DNA of 28,069 nt from JBOGIF01 sp050742415 (GTDB taxonomy: Bacteria; Actinomycetota; Acidimicrobiia; Acidimicrobiales; AC-14): the NCBI GenBank assembly GCA_050742415.1, contig JBOGIF010000003.1:1-28069 (forward strand), in the 5' to 3' direction. The notes under the pieces were generated by a model. The model was not told the origin of the DNA and ran no database searches. It saw nothing but the letters and a program-made list of their open reading frames with translations. The position numbers and the translations under genes were made by a program. The stretch's first letter is position 1. Each line of letters opens with the position of its first letter. This document shows positions 14,589 to 22,162 of the stretch, in pieces.

Positions 14589-15061
14589 CGGGCGAACCTG
14601 GCCCGCATCCGTTGGGCCACCTGGGTCGGCACCATCGACGAGACCTCCCCTCCGAATTGGGCCACCTCGCGGACGAGGCTCGACGAGAGGAACGAATGCT
14701 CGGGAGTGGTCGGCATGAAAAGCGTCTCGATGCCCGAGAGCCTGTAGTTGAGCTGGGCCATCTGCAACTCGTACTCGAAGTCGGACACGGCCCGGAGGCC
14801 CTTGACGATCGCCTTCACCCCTTTCTCGGCGGCGAAGTCGACGAGCAGCCCCTTGAACGACCCGATCTCCAGGCGTGGCACGTGGCCGGTGACCTCGGCG
14901 AGCATGGCCTGGCGCTCCTCCAGGCTGAACAGCGTCGTCTTCTGCGGGTTGTCGACGGCAGCCACCAGCACGTCGTCGAAGAGGCGCGACGCTCGTTCGA
15001 TGATGTCGAGATGCCCGAAGGTCACCGGATCGAAGGAGCCAGGGATGAGGGCGGTCGACAC
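14585..15061 (-). CDS. coaD: Pantetheine-phosphate adenylyltransferase CoaD
   Basis: CoaD makes dephospho-CoA from 4'-phosphopantetheine and ATP, the penultimate step of CoA synthesis. The 158 residues have the nucleotidyltransferase motif PGSFDPVTFGHLDII (TxGH), VKGLRAVSDFEYELQMA and the second signature FLSSSLVRE. Length is as expected. The start is GTG 15061, with GAGGA 8 nt upstream overlapping the rsmD stop. It follows rsmD (9 nt) and overlaps the coiled-coil gene by 4 nt, the conserved rsmD-coaD pairing. Confidence 0.97.
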   Translation of the reverse strand: MSTALIPGSFDPVTFGHLDIIERASRLFDDVLVAAVDNPQKTTLFSLEERQAMLAEVTGHVPRLEIGSFKGLLVDFAAEKGVKAIVKGLRAVSDFEYELQMAQLNYRLSGIETLFMPTTPEHSFLSSSLVREVAQFGGEVSSMVPTQVAQRMRARFAR

Positions 15062-15070
15062 AGATGGTCC

Positions 15071-15625
15071 TCAGGCAGACGGGCTTTGGGAGGAGGGTTG
15101 CACCCGACGAGCGAGCGTCACCACCGTACCGCCGTAGCGGCGGGGGCGAAGCGGTTCCCAACCCTCTCCGAACGCGATCTCGCGACCCGACTCGAACATC
15201 GCCAGCCCCGGCGGGAACAGCGCCAGCAACCGGTCCCAGTCGGCGAAGGCGTACGGCGGGTCGACCAACGCCAGGTCGAAGGGCTGCCGGGCGCCCGACG
15301 CCATGTCGGCCAGGAACCGGAACACGTCGGCCTGCACGACGGTGCCGCCGGTCAGGCCCGTATTGGCCAGGTTCGCCTTGACCGTCCGGACGGCCTCGCG
15401 ATCGGCCTCCACGAACGTGACCGCGGACGCACCTCTCGACAACGCCTCGATCCCGAGCGCCCCGGTGCCGGCGAAGAGGTCGGCAATCGTCGCCCCCTCC
15501 ACCAGGCCCCGGCTCTCGAGCGCCGAGAACATGGCCTCGCGCACCCGCTCGGTCGTAGGCCGCAGCTTGCGCCCGGTCGGCGCCGCCAGCCGCCTCCCCC
15601 CCGCGGTCCCCCCCACGACCCTCAC
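15071..15625 (-). CDS. rsmD: 16S rRNA (guanine-966-N2)-methyltransferase RsmD
   Basis: RsmD methylates G966 of 16S rRNA in the small subunit. The 184 residues show MRVVGGTAGGRRLAAP and RPTTERVREAMFSAL at the N-terminus, the SAM site DLFAGTGALGIEALSRGA, an FVEAD acidic turn, and the catalytic DPPY motif. The start is GTG 15625, without a strong ribosome binding site. The upstream gene would normally be recG in this order, but here the Panacea gene and 94 nt of non-coding DNA lie between them. Confidence 0.95.
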   Translation of the reverse strand: MRVVGGTAGGRRLAAPTGRKLRPTTERVREAMFSALESRGLVEGATIADLFAGTGALGIEALSRGASAVTFVEADREAVRTVKANLANTGLTGGTVVQADVFRFLADMASGARQPFDLALVDPPYAFADWDRLLALFPPGLAMFESGREIAFGEGWEPLRPRRYGGTVVTLARRVQPSSQSPSA

Positions 15626-15658
15626 GAGCCGCCCGGATCGTCGATGAGCACCGGCCCA

Positions 15659-15696
15659 CCCCTCACCAGGGGGACAACGCTGCTCAGGGATCTGAG
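15659..15696 (-). terminator. Tandem hairpins between the Panacea gene and rsmD
   Basis: Two small perfect stems lie in the 94-nt gap: CTCAG (15683-15687) with CTGAG (15692-15696) around GGAT, and CCCCT (15659-15663) with AGGGG (15668-15672) around CACC. Each has five base pairs and no T-run. They could end or weaken the transcript from the Panacea gene before rsmD. The rest of the gap shows nothing recognisable. Confidence 0.3.
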
Positions 15697-15719
15697 TGTC
15701 GTGCCGGTGCTACCCGCCG

Positions 15720-16292
15720 TCACACCGGACGCGTGTCTCGGATGCGCTCGCCGCTCAGCGCACGAGCTATCGCGGCATCGACCCTCGTGGAGGGGGTTGT
15801 GGGAGCGAAGGAATAGATGTCCGCTCGCTGGCGAAGCCGCTCTACCTGTTCGCGATGAACGCGGTACTCGTCGTCCTGCATGAACCAGCGCCGAAGAGCT
15901 TCGTGTGTGATCTCTGGGTTGCGCCCGCTGGCCGCCGGCTCCTCCCGCTCGCTGGCATCCCGCCACGGATCCTCTTGATGGGTGCGGCGGATGAGGTCCT
16001 TGCCGGAGAAGCGGCCATAGCGCTGCACCACATAGTCCACAGTGGCGATCTCATCGGCATCCATCTCCATGGCGGCGGCATGGGGGCGATCGTGCTTCTC
16101 GTCGGCCCAGTGGGCGGCCACCACAGGCCCGTCGGTCCATGCCTCGATGCTCTCCCCGAACATCGGCTCGCCGGCCCAGGTGAGATGCCACCCTTGCACG
16201 TAGTAGAGAAGCTTCTGGAGCTTCGCTACGCCGACATCGGGGATCCGAGCTCGAAGCTCCCTCGCCACGTCGTGTGCCGAGACACCCGTCAC
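15720..16292 (-). CDS. Panacea/DUF4065 (SocA-like) antitoxin-type protein
   Basis: The 190-residue product has the Panacea (DUF4065) domain: KLQKLLYYVQGWHL at 24-37, AWTDGPVVAAHW at 51-62, then RYGRFSGKDL and a DPWRDAS segment. This domain acts as the antitoxin of many toxin-antitoxin pairs with very different toxins, and as the proteolytic adaptor SocA in Caulobacter. The region after about 135 is unrelated and ends in an Arg-rich tail. No obvious toxin gene lies on either side, since recG and rsmD flank it directly. GC is near 65% by eye, lower than the neighbours (about 70%), and it breaks the recG-rsmD order, which suggests transfer. The GTG start has GGAAGG 7 nt upstream. Confidence 0.87.
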   Translation of the reverse strand: MTGVSAHDVARELRARIPDVGVAKLQKLLYYVQGWHLTWAGEPMFGESIEAWTDGPVVAAHWADEKHDRPHAAAMEMDADEIATVDYVVQRYGRFSGKDLIRRTHQEDPWRDASEREEPAASGRNPEITHEALRRWFMQDDEYRVHREQVERLRQRADIYSFAPTTPSTRVDAAIARALSGERIRDTRPV

Positions 16293-16395
16293 GTGCGCCC
16301 TTCCACCTTCACCAGGCCCCAGCTTGACATAGGTCCTCGGACGCTCCGGGGCTCGAACATACGTACGCCAGCGTAGGCCGAGCGTGAGACAGCCA
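16293..16395 (-). promoter_or_regulatory. Gap upstream of the Panacea gene with a palindrome
   Basis: This 103-nt gap separates recG from the Panacea gene. It has an inverted repeat TACGC-CA-GCGTA at 16364-16375, next to another self-complementary TACGTA (16360-16365). Antitoxin genes are often autoregulated, so this could be an operator. A TATGTC box on the minus strand is a weak -10 candidate, without a matching -35. All of this is inference from short motifs. Confidence 0.3.
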
Positions 16396-18507
16396 TCAGC
16401 TCTTGAAGAGGAACTCGGCCTCGGCGGGGTCGAGCAGCAGGGTCAGCTCTTCGCGCAGCAGGTCGTGGGCGGCGAGGCCGGGGTCGGAGTCGACGATCTC
16501 GAAGGCCACCTCCCGGGCCAGCGAGACGGCGTCGCGGTCACGTCGCAGCGACGCCAGCTTGAGGTCGCTGCGGCCCTTCTGGCGGGTGCCCAGGACCGTC
16601 CCCTCGCCGCGTATCTCCAGGTCGACCTCGGCCAGCTCGAACCCGTCGGTCGTGCGCTCGATGGCCGCCAGGCGCTCCTGCGAGTCCGGGGTCGCCGCTT
16701 CCGCCAGCAGGTAGCACCACGACTGGCCGCCACCGCGTCCTACCCGGCCACGGAGCTGGTGCAGCTGGGCGATCCCGAAGCGGTCGGCGTCCTCGATGAG
16801 CATGACCGTGGCGTTGGGCACGTCGACGCCCACCTCGATGACCGTTGTCGCCACCAGCACGTCGGTCGCGCCGGCCCGGAACGCCGACATCACCGCCTCC
16901 TTCTCGACGGACGGCATCTGGCCGTGCAGCAGGCCCAGGCGCAGCTCGGGCCAAACCTCGGCCGAGAGGCGGGCGTGCTCCTGGCTGGCGGAACGGGCTT
17001 GGATCTTCTCCGAGTCCTCCACCAGGGGGCAGACGACATAGGCCTGGCGGCCCGCTGCCACCTCGGTCGTCACCCGGGCATAGGCGTCCGCCTCCTCGAT
17101 TGGCCCGCGGGCCCAGTGCGTCGCCACCGGTGAACGGCCGGGCGGCATCTCGTCGAGCACCGTTACGTCGAGGTCCCCGTAGACCGTCATCGCCGCGGTC
17201 CGCGGGATAGGGGTGGCGGTCATCACCAGCACGTCGGGGTCGTCGCCCTTGCCGCGCAGAGCAGCCCGCTGCTCCACCCCGAAGCGGTGCTGCTCGTCCA
17301 CCACCACCACGCCGAGGGCCCGGAAGGCCACCTTCTCCTCCAGTAGGGCGTGGGTGCCGATCAGCAGGTCCACCGTGCCATCCACCAGCCCCTCGGCGAT
17401 GGCCGACCGCTCGCGGGCGGTCGCTCGGTTGGTGAGCAGCGCCACCCGTAGCGGACGGTCGCCGGTGAGCGTGCGGTCGTCGGGGACGGTGAGGTCGCCC
17501 AACAGCTGGCGCACGCTCGAGTGGTGCTGCTCGGCGAGAACCTCGGTGGGCGCCATCAGCGCCCCCTGGTGGCCACCCTGCACGGCGACCAGCAAGGCGG
17601 TGACGGCGACGAGCGTCTTTCCCGACCCGACGTCGCCCTGGAGGAGCCGGTGCATGGGGTTGCGGCCGGCCAGGTCGCCCAGGATCTCCGCTATCGCCCG
17701 CTCCTGGGCCCCCGTCAGCTGGTAGGGCAGCCCGGCGTGGAACCGGCTGACCAGCTCGCCGTCGACGACGTGACGGATGCCCTTGGCCTGGCGCTCTACG
17801 GCCCGCTTGCGCATGACCAACGCCAGCTGCAGCCTGAGAAGCTCGTCCAGCACGAGGCGCTTGCGGGCCGTCTGCGCTGCCCCCATCGATTCGGGATGGT
17901 GGATGTCGCGGAACGCGGTGGTGCGGTCGACCAGGCCCAGCCGGTGCCGCCATTCCAGTCCCAGGGGATCGGCGAAGGACCCGGCTCGGGTGAGGGCCTC
18001 GTTCACCCAAGTGCCCAGCTCCCACGTGACGAGACCAGCCTTCTCCGACTGCGGGTAGATCGGCACGATCCGGCCAGTACGGTCGCCCACCAGATCGACC
18101 ACCGGGTTGGTCATCTGGAACCGGCCCCGGAACGAGTCGAGCTTGCCGAAGAAGACGGCCTCGGTGCCGACCTCGAGCTGGCGGGACCGCCACGGCTGGT
18201 TGAAGAAGACGCACTTGAGGTAGCTCGAGCCGTCGAAGACGTCGACCTCGACCAGCGCTCGCCGCTGGCGGGTGCGGCGGGACTGCACCCGCTTGACGGT
18301 GGCCAGCACCAGTGCCTCGTCGCCCTTCTTCAGGTCGGCGATCCGGGCCTGCCGGGTACGGTCGACGTAGCGACGGGGGTAGTGGGTCAGCAGGTCCAGG
18401 ACGTTGTGGACCTCCAGCGAAGCCAGGGCCTCGGCCTTCTTGGGCCCCACCCCGTTCAGCTCGGCGACCGGTATGAGGGCCAGCTGAGCCAGGCGCCGGC
18501 CGGCCAA
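16396..18507 (-). CDS. recG: ATP-dependent DNA helicase RecG
   Basis: RecG remodels stalled replication forks and branched DNA. The 703 residues contain the N-terminal wedge/OB domain (about 1-160; LNGVGPKKAEAL, HYPRRYVDRT), Walker A GDVGSGKT (291-298), the DEQH box (404-407), MTATPIPRT and the helicase C domain with LLHGQM, VEVGVDVPNATVM and QLRGRVGRG. The start is TTG 18507, immediately after the stop TAG of the FakA-like gene and in the same frame, with no space for a ribosome binding site; the next possible start (GTG) is about 19 codons later and would remove conserved residues. It probably depends on translational coupling. Confidence 0.97.
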   Translation of the reverse strand: MAGRRLAQLALIPVAELNGVGPKKAEALASLEVHNVLDLLTHYPRRYVDRTRQARIADLKKGDEALVLATVKRVQSRRTRQRRALVEVDVFDGSSYLKCVFFNQPWRSRQLEVGTEAVFFGKLDSFRGRFQMTNPVVDLVGDRTGRIVPIYPQSEKAGLVTWELGTWVNEALTRAGSFADPLGLEWRHRLGLVDRTTAFRDIHHPESMGAAQTARKRLVLDELLRLQLALVMRKRAVERQAKGIRHVVDGELVSRFHAGLPYQLTGAQERAIAEILGDLAGRNPMHRLLQGDVGSGKTLVAVTALLVAVQGGHQGALMAPTEVLAEQHHSSVRQLLGDLTVPDDRTLTGDRPLRVALLTNRATARERSAIAEGLVDGTVDLLIGTHALLEEKVAFRALGVVVVDEQHRFGVEQRAALRGKGDDPDVLVMTATPIPRTAAMTVYGDLDVTVLDEMPPGRSPVATHWARGPIEEADAYARVTTEVAAGRQAYVVCPLVEDSEKIQARSASQEHARLSAEVWPELRLGLLHGQMPSVEKEAVMSAFRAGATDVLVATTVIEVGVDVPNATVMLIEDADRFGIAQLHQLRGRVGRGGGQSWCYLLAEAATPDSQERLAAIERTTDGFELAEVDLEIRGEGTVLGTRQKGRSDLKLASLRRDRDAVSLAREVAFEIVDSDPGLAAHDLLREELTLLLDPAEAEFLFKS

Positions 18508-20157
18508 CTACTCGATGCTGAAGAGGTAGGGCGACAGCGGATGGCCCCAGTCCTGCACCTCGACCGTCACCGCCGGTCGGTGCTCGGCCAGCCAGGCTCG
18601 GAGCTGTCCGGTGTCGGCCTCCGACGCCCCGTTGCCCTCGATGATGGTGACCAGCTCGTGGGACCCGTCGACGAGGCGGTCGAGCAGGTCGCAGGCGGCG
18701 TCGACGAGGGCAGCGGCTACGACCACAACGTCGTCGCCGGCCAGGCCCAGGTGGTCGCCGGCGGCGATGTCGCCGGCCGGGCCACGGGCGTCTCTAACGG
18801 CGCGCGTGATCTCACCGCAGACCACCGCCCCCGCGGCCTTGGCCATGGCGGCGGCGTTGTCGGTGGCCGACGCCTTGGAGTCGTACGCCAGCAGCGCAGC
18901 GACTCCCTCGACCAGCGAGCGGGTGGGCACCACGACCACCGGCCGGCTGGCCAGTCCGGGGACCTGCCCGGCCGTCGGAAGGATGTTCTTGTTGTTGGGC
19001 AGCACCACGACCTCCTCGGCCACGGTCACCTCGACGGCGGCCAGGATCTCGGCGGTGGACGGGTTCATGCACTGGCCCCCGGCCACCACCTGCTGGGCAC
19101 CGAGCTGGCGCAGCACCCGGGCGACACCGTCGCCGGCGCCTACTGCCACGACCGCGGTCACCACCCGCCGGCCGTCGCGAACCCACTGCTCCTCGCTCAC
19201 CTGCTCGGCCAGGTCGGTGACCCGGATGTTGCGGGGACGGCCGACAGCGATGCCGGCCTCCACGCTGGGACCGATGTCGTCGGTGTGGATGTGGCAGTTC
19301 CACAGGCCGTCGCCGCCGACCACCACGATCGAGTCGCCGAGCGCCACCCATGCCTCTTTGAACCCGTCCATGCCCTCGTCGGGCGCGTCGAGCAGGAACA
19401 TCACCTCGTAGCGCGGCCCTTCCATTCCGGCCGGCGCAACGGCCGCGGCCGGCTGCTCGACAGCGGTGGTGGCAGCGGGATCAGATGCGGCCTCGGGGCC
19501 GGCCTCGGGCAGGGGCCGGCCGTCGACGACGTGCAGGAACGAGTCCACCAACAGCACGAATCCCGCTCCCCCGGCGTCGACCACGCCGGCCGCGGCCAGC
19601 ACTGGGAGCAGCTCCGGCGTGTGCTCGAGGGCTGCGCGAGCGGCGACGGCCGCGAGGTCGAGGACCTCCACCAACGTGACGGAGCCGGCCCGACGCAGCG
19701 CCGCGGTGGCCGCCTCGGCCGCTTCGCGCACGACGGTGAGGATGGTGCCCTCCACCGGCTTCATCACCGCCCCATAGGCAGCGTCGCTCGCCGCCGACAG
19801 TGCCTCGGCGAAGGCGGTGGCGTCGACCTCCTCCGCCGCACCGATGCGGCCGCAAAGCCCGCGCAGGACCTGCGACAGGATCACGCCCGAGTTCCCACGG
19901 GCGCCCATTAGCGAGCCGTGGCTAGTCGCCTTGCAGAAGCCGGCCATGTCGGAGCCGCCGCTGGCATCGAGCTCGGCGACCACCGACTCCAGGGTCAAGG
20001 CCATGTTCGTGCCCGTGTCGCCGTCGGGGACGGGGTACACGTTGAGCCGGTTCAGCCGGGCCTGGTGGGTCCGGAGAGCGTCACGGTAGGTGGTGATGAC
20101 GGCGCGGAGCTGCTCGTGGCCCAGCCGCGGCAACGCCCCTTCAGCCGTCGTCCCCAT
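18508..20157 (-). CDS. fakA: FakA-like fatty-acid kinase (DhaL domain)
   Basis: FakA phosphorylates fatty acids presented by FakB, producing acyl-phosphate that PlsX and PlsY can use. The 549 residues have an N-terminal DhaL kinase domain with NVYPVPDGDTGTNM (39-52, Asp45/Asp47 being metal ligands) and GARGNSG (85-91), a linker that is Ala/Pro-rich (about 205-250), a middle domain with HIHTDDIG, and a C-terminal DegV-like domain. No fakB gene is in the window. A Gly-to-Asp or other active-site loss is not seen. The ATG start lacks a Shine-Dalgarno sequence, but a TACGAT box ends 9 nt upstream. The fakA-recG neighbourhood is widely conserved, and rpmB diverges from it. Confidence 0.92.
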   Translation of the reverse strand: MGTTAEGALPRLGHEQLRAVITTYRDALRTHQARLNRLNVYPVPDGDTGTNMALTLESVVAELDASGGSDMAGFCKATSHGSLMGARGNSGVILSQVLRGLCGRIGAAEEVDATAFAEALSAASDAAYGAVMKPVEGTILTVVREAAEAATAALRRAGSVTLVEVLDLAAVAARAALEHTPELLPVLAAAGVVDAGGAGFVLLVDSFLHVVDGRPLPEAGPEAASDPAATTAVEQPAAAVAPAGMEGPRYEVMFLLDAPDEGMDGFKEAWVALGDSIVVVGGDGLWNCHIHTDDIGPSVEAGIAVGRPRNIRVTDLAEQVSEEQWVRDGRRVVTAVVAVGAGDGVARVLRQLGAQQVVAGGQCMNPSTAEILAAVEVTVAEEVVVLPNNKNILPTAGQVPGLASRPVVVVPTRSLVEGVAALLAYDSKASATDNAAAMAKAAGAVVCGEITRAVRDARGPAGDIAAGDHLGLAGDDVVVVAAALVDAACDLLDRLVDGSHELVTIIEGNGASEADTGQLRAWLAEHRPAVTVEVQDWGHPLSPYLFSIE

Positions 20158-20166
20158 CGCCCCGGG

Positions 20167-20172
20167 ATCGTA
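20167..20172 (-). promoter_or_regulatory. Candidate -10 box for the fakA-recG operon
   Basis: On the minus strand TACGAT matches TAnnnT and ends 9 nt before the fakA ATG. A start about 7 nt later would give a leader of only a few bases, matching the absence of a ribosome binding site. The -35 region is not clear. Confidence 0.4.
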
Positions 20173-20200
20173 CTTTGGCGGACCCCCGGGACCCGGCTGG

Positions 20201-20206
20201 TAGGTT
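20201..20206 (+). promoter_or_regulatory. Candidate -10 box for rpmB
   Basis: TAGGTT fits TAnnnT and ends 7 nt before the rpmB ATG, the spacing expected for a leaderless transcript. A TTGGCG 20 nt upstream is too far to be a typical -35. It lies back to back with the fakA box in a 56-bp gap. Confidence 0.4.
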
Positions 20207-20213
20207 CGCGGTC

Positions 20214-20417
20214 ATGGCATCGGTCTGTGAGGTGTGCGGCAAGCACCCGTCGTTCGGGATGAGCGTGAGCCACTCCCACCGCCGCAACAAGCGTCGCTGG
20301 AACCCCAACATCCAACGCATCCGCGTCCTCACCGGCGCTGCCGGGCGCACGCCGAAGCGGCTGTCGGTCTGCACCTCGTGCATCAAGGCCAACAAGGTCG
20401 TCAAAGCCGGCCGTTAG
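20214..20417 (+). CDS. rpmB: Ribosomal protein L28 (zinc type)
   Basis: L28 is a small 50S protein. The 67 residues start MASVCEVCGKHPSFGMSVSHSH, with CxxC near residues 5-8 and a second pair near the end (CTSC), so it is the four-Cys zinc-binding form, as is RpmF in this window. RRWNPNIQ is the family signature. The start is ATG 20214; a reading from 20175 would add 13 non-family residues. A -10-like box lies 7 nt upstream, suggesting leaderless expression. Its stop codon overlaps the thiD stop on the other strand. Confidence 0.97.
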   Translation: MASVCEVCGKHPSFGMSVSHSHRRNKRRWNPNIQRIRVLTGAAGRTPKRLSVCTSCIKANKVVKAGR

Positions 20418-21202
20418 GCCCCAGCGTTCCCCGGGTCGACGGCGCCCGGACCGGACCCCAGCTCCACGCCCGCACGGATCGCCTGCTCCACGAACCGCTT
20501 GGCGGCCACGCACGCGTCAGCGATCGCCGTTCCTCGGGCCAGGCCGGCGCAGATCGCCGCCGACAACACGCAACCGGTGCCATGGGTGTGCTGGGAGCCC
20601 AGTCGCTCGGCCTCCAGCCACATCGCTCCCCCGTCGGCGCCGCCGACGACCAGACAGTCGGGCGACGACTCGCCGTCGAGATGGCCACCGGTCAAGAGGA
20701 CCGCCTGCGCCCCGAGGCCGACCAACGCCTGGGCCGCCACCTCCATGCCGGCACGATCGACGATCGGCATGCCCGTTAGCGCGGCCGCTTCGGCCAGGTT
20801 CGGCGTGACGACGGTGGCGAGCGGGACCAGCAGGGCGCGCACACGGTCGACAACCTCGTCGCCGGCCAGCCGGTGACCCTGCGTCGACACAGCCACCGGG
20901 TCGACCACCAGAGGCGGTGCCCCGAGCTCGACCAGGGTCGACGCCACCGCCTCGACGACGTCGGCCGTCGGCAGCACTCCCGTCTTGGCGGCGTCGACTC
21001 CGATGTCGCTCATCACCGAGGCGATCTGGGCCCGCACCAGCTCCGGCGTCACGGGGTCGTAGGCCTGTACCCCGAGGGTGTTCTGGGCCGTCACGGCCGT
21101 GACCGCCACCGTCCCCCAGACTCCGTAGGCCTGGAACGTCTTCAGATCGGCGGCAATCCCGGCGCCGCCCCCCGAGTCCGAGCCGGCGATGGTCAACGCC
21201 AC
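20414..21202 (-). CDS. thiD: Hydroxymethylpyrimidine (phosphate) kinase ThiD
   Basis: ThiD phosphorylates HMP and HMP-P, supplying the pyrimidine half of thiamine. The 262 residues begin with the family motif TIAGSDSGGGAGIAADLKTF and contain TAVTAQNT, VVDPV and the catalytic HGTGC loop near 210. The start is GTG 21202, with a near-perfect GAGGAGG 4-5 nt upstream that contains the thiL stop (TGAGGAGG). It lies 8 nt after thiL, so the two are coupled. No other thiamine gene and no TPP riboswitch is visible. The stop TAA overlaps that of convergent rpmB. Confidence 0.95.
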   Translation of the reverse strand: MALTIAGSDSGGGAGIAADLKTFQAYGVWGTVAVTAVTAQNTLGVQAYDPVTPELVRAQIASVMSDIGVDAAKTGVLPTADVVEAVASTLVELGAPPLVVDPVAVSTQGHRLAGDEVVDRVRALLVPLATVVTPNLAEAAALTGMPIVDRAGMEVAAQALVGLGAQAVLLTGGHLDGESSPDCLVVGGADGGAMWLEAERLGSQHTHGTGCVLSAAICAGLARGTAIADACVAAKRFVEQAIRAGVELGSGPGAVDPGNAGA

Positions 21203-21210
21203 GAGCCTCC

Positions 21211-22149
21211 TCACCAACGGTGCTCCCAGCCCGTGCGAGGCAGGTCCCCGTCGCCCAGACGGCGCTCGGCGGCGTCGGCGGTGCACCGGCCGATCCGCAG
21301 GGGTGGGCGGAGCCCAGCCTCGGCAAAGGCCCGCTCGATGCGCGCAATGTCGGCCGCACCGACGGCGAACAACAGCTCGTAGTCCTCTCCCCCACCGAGC
21401 GCCAGGGCCTCGGTGGCGCCGGCGGCGACGGGCACATGGGCGACCACGACGCCCACCCCCGACGCGTCGGCCAGATGTCCGAGGTCGGTGGACAGGCCGT
21501 CGGAGATGTCGATCATCGCCGTTGCACCTGCGGCTCGAGCGGCTGCCCCCTCCTCCAACCGGGCCTCGGGGCGGCGGTGGGCGCGCACCAGCTCGGGTGC
21601 ATCGGTGCCGCTCCCGGTGCGCAACAGCTCCAACCCCGCCCCCGACGAGCCGAGCAGCCCGGTGACGAAGAGGAGGTCTCCGGGCCGCGCCCCCGACCGA
21701 AGCACGGGGGCGGGCGGGACCGGGCCGCCGTCCCCGACCATGGCCACGGTCACCACCAGCGTGGGCGCGGCCGACAGGTCCCCGCCGACAATCGGGCACC
21801 CGTACCGTTCGGCGGCGGCGCCCAGGCCATCGTAGAGGAGCTCGAGGTCGATCTCGCCGAGCGGTCCGGCGAGGGTCACCAGCGCGTGCGTCGGCCGGCA
21901 GCCCATCGCCGCCATGTCGCTCACGTTGGCGACCACCGCCTTCCACCCGAGGTCGTCGATCCCGACGAGGGAGAGGTCGGCGTGCACCCCGGCAACCACC
22001 GAGTCGGCGGCCAGGAGCAACGCACCCACCGGCCGAGCCACCACCGCGGTGTCGTCGCCGATCCAGGTTTCCCCCGGCGGCCCCGAAGGCAGCCGGGACA
22101 GGAACTCGACGACTGTCGACTCCTGTAGCCTCGGGCGGGAGTTATCCAA
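21211..22149 (-). CDS. thiL: Thiamine-monophosphate kinase ThiL
   Basis: ThiL makes thiamine diphosphate from TMP, the last step of the pathway. The 312-residue product shows WIGDDTAVV (29-37), NVSDMAAMGCRP, YGCPIVGGDLS and MIDISDGLSTDL, which build the ATP and metal sites. The start is uncertain. I chose TTG 22149, which has AAGGA with 7 nt spacing; a TTG at 22176 has no proper ribosome binding site and would run into the divergent gene. It is the first gene of the thiL-thiD pair. Any promoter would lie inside the cold-shock-like gene on the other strand. Confidence 0.93.
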   Translation of the reverse strand: MDNSRPRLQESTVVEFLSRLPSGPPGETWIGDDTAVVARPVGALLLAADSVVAGVHADLSLVGIDDLGWKAVVANVSDMAAMGCRPTHALVTLAGPLGEIDLELLYDGLGAAAERYGCPIVGGDLSAAPTLVVTVAMVGDGGPVPPAPVLRSGARPGDLLFVTGLLGSSGAGLELLRTGSGTDAPELVRAHRRPEARLEEGAAARAAGATAMIDISDGLSTDLGHLADASGVGVVVAHVPVAAGATEALALGGGEDYELLFAVGAADIARIERAFAEAGLRPPLRIGRCTADAAERRLGDGDLPRTGWEHRW

Positions 22150-22162
22150 GGGGGATTCCTTG
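22147..22162. promoter_or_regulatory. Palindromic divergent start region of thiL and the cold-shock-like gene
   Basis: CAAGG (22147-22151) and CCTTG (22158-22162) form an inverted repeat. Each half holds a TTG start for the gene that leaves in that direction and part of the ribosome binding site for the other. On the plus strand AAGGGGG (22148-22154) is 5 nt before TTG 22160; on the minus strand AAGGA (22160-22156) is 7 nt before TTG 22149. A TAGCCT at 22126-22131, inside thiL, could be the plus-strand -10 box. Confidence 0.4.

Noticed and set aside
15626..15719. Short minus-strand reading frame ending just before rsmD (VRGGPVLIDDPGGS)
   Set aside because: Only 14 residues from a GTG, with no ribosome binding site; it may be a remnant of the former recG-rsmD junction but cannot be supported as a gene.
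16340..16380. tRNA-like segment (GCTCGAAC) or attachment site near the Panacea gene
   Set aside because: The surrounding bases do not form a T-arm or a cloverleaf, and no direct repeat or integrase is present.
17521..19911. Very long plus-strand reading frame opposite recG and the FakA-like gene
   Set aside because: Its residues show no domain or motif and follow the codon structure of the true genes on the minus strand.
20414..22149. TPP riboswitch upstream of the thiamine genes
   Set aside because: There are only 10 bp before thiL and the sequence beyond it is the cold-shock-like gene; no THI-box pattern was recognised.
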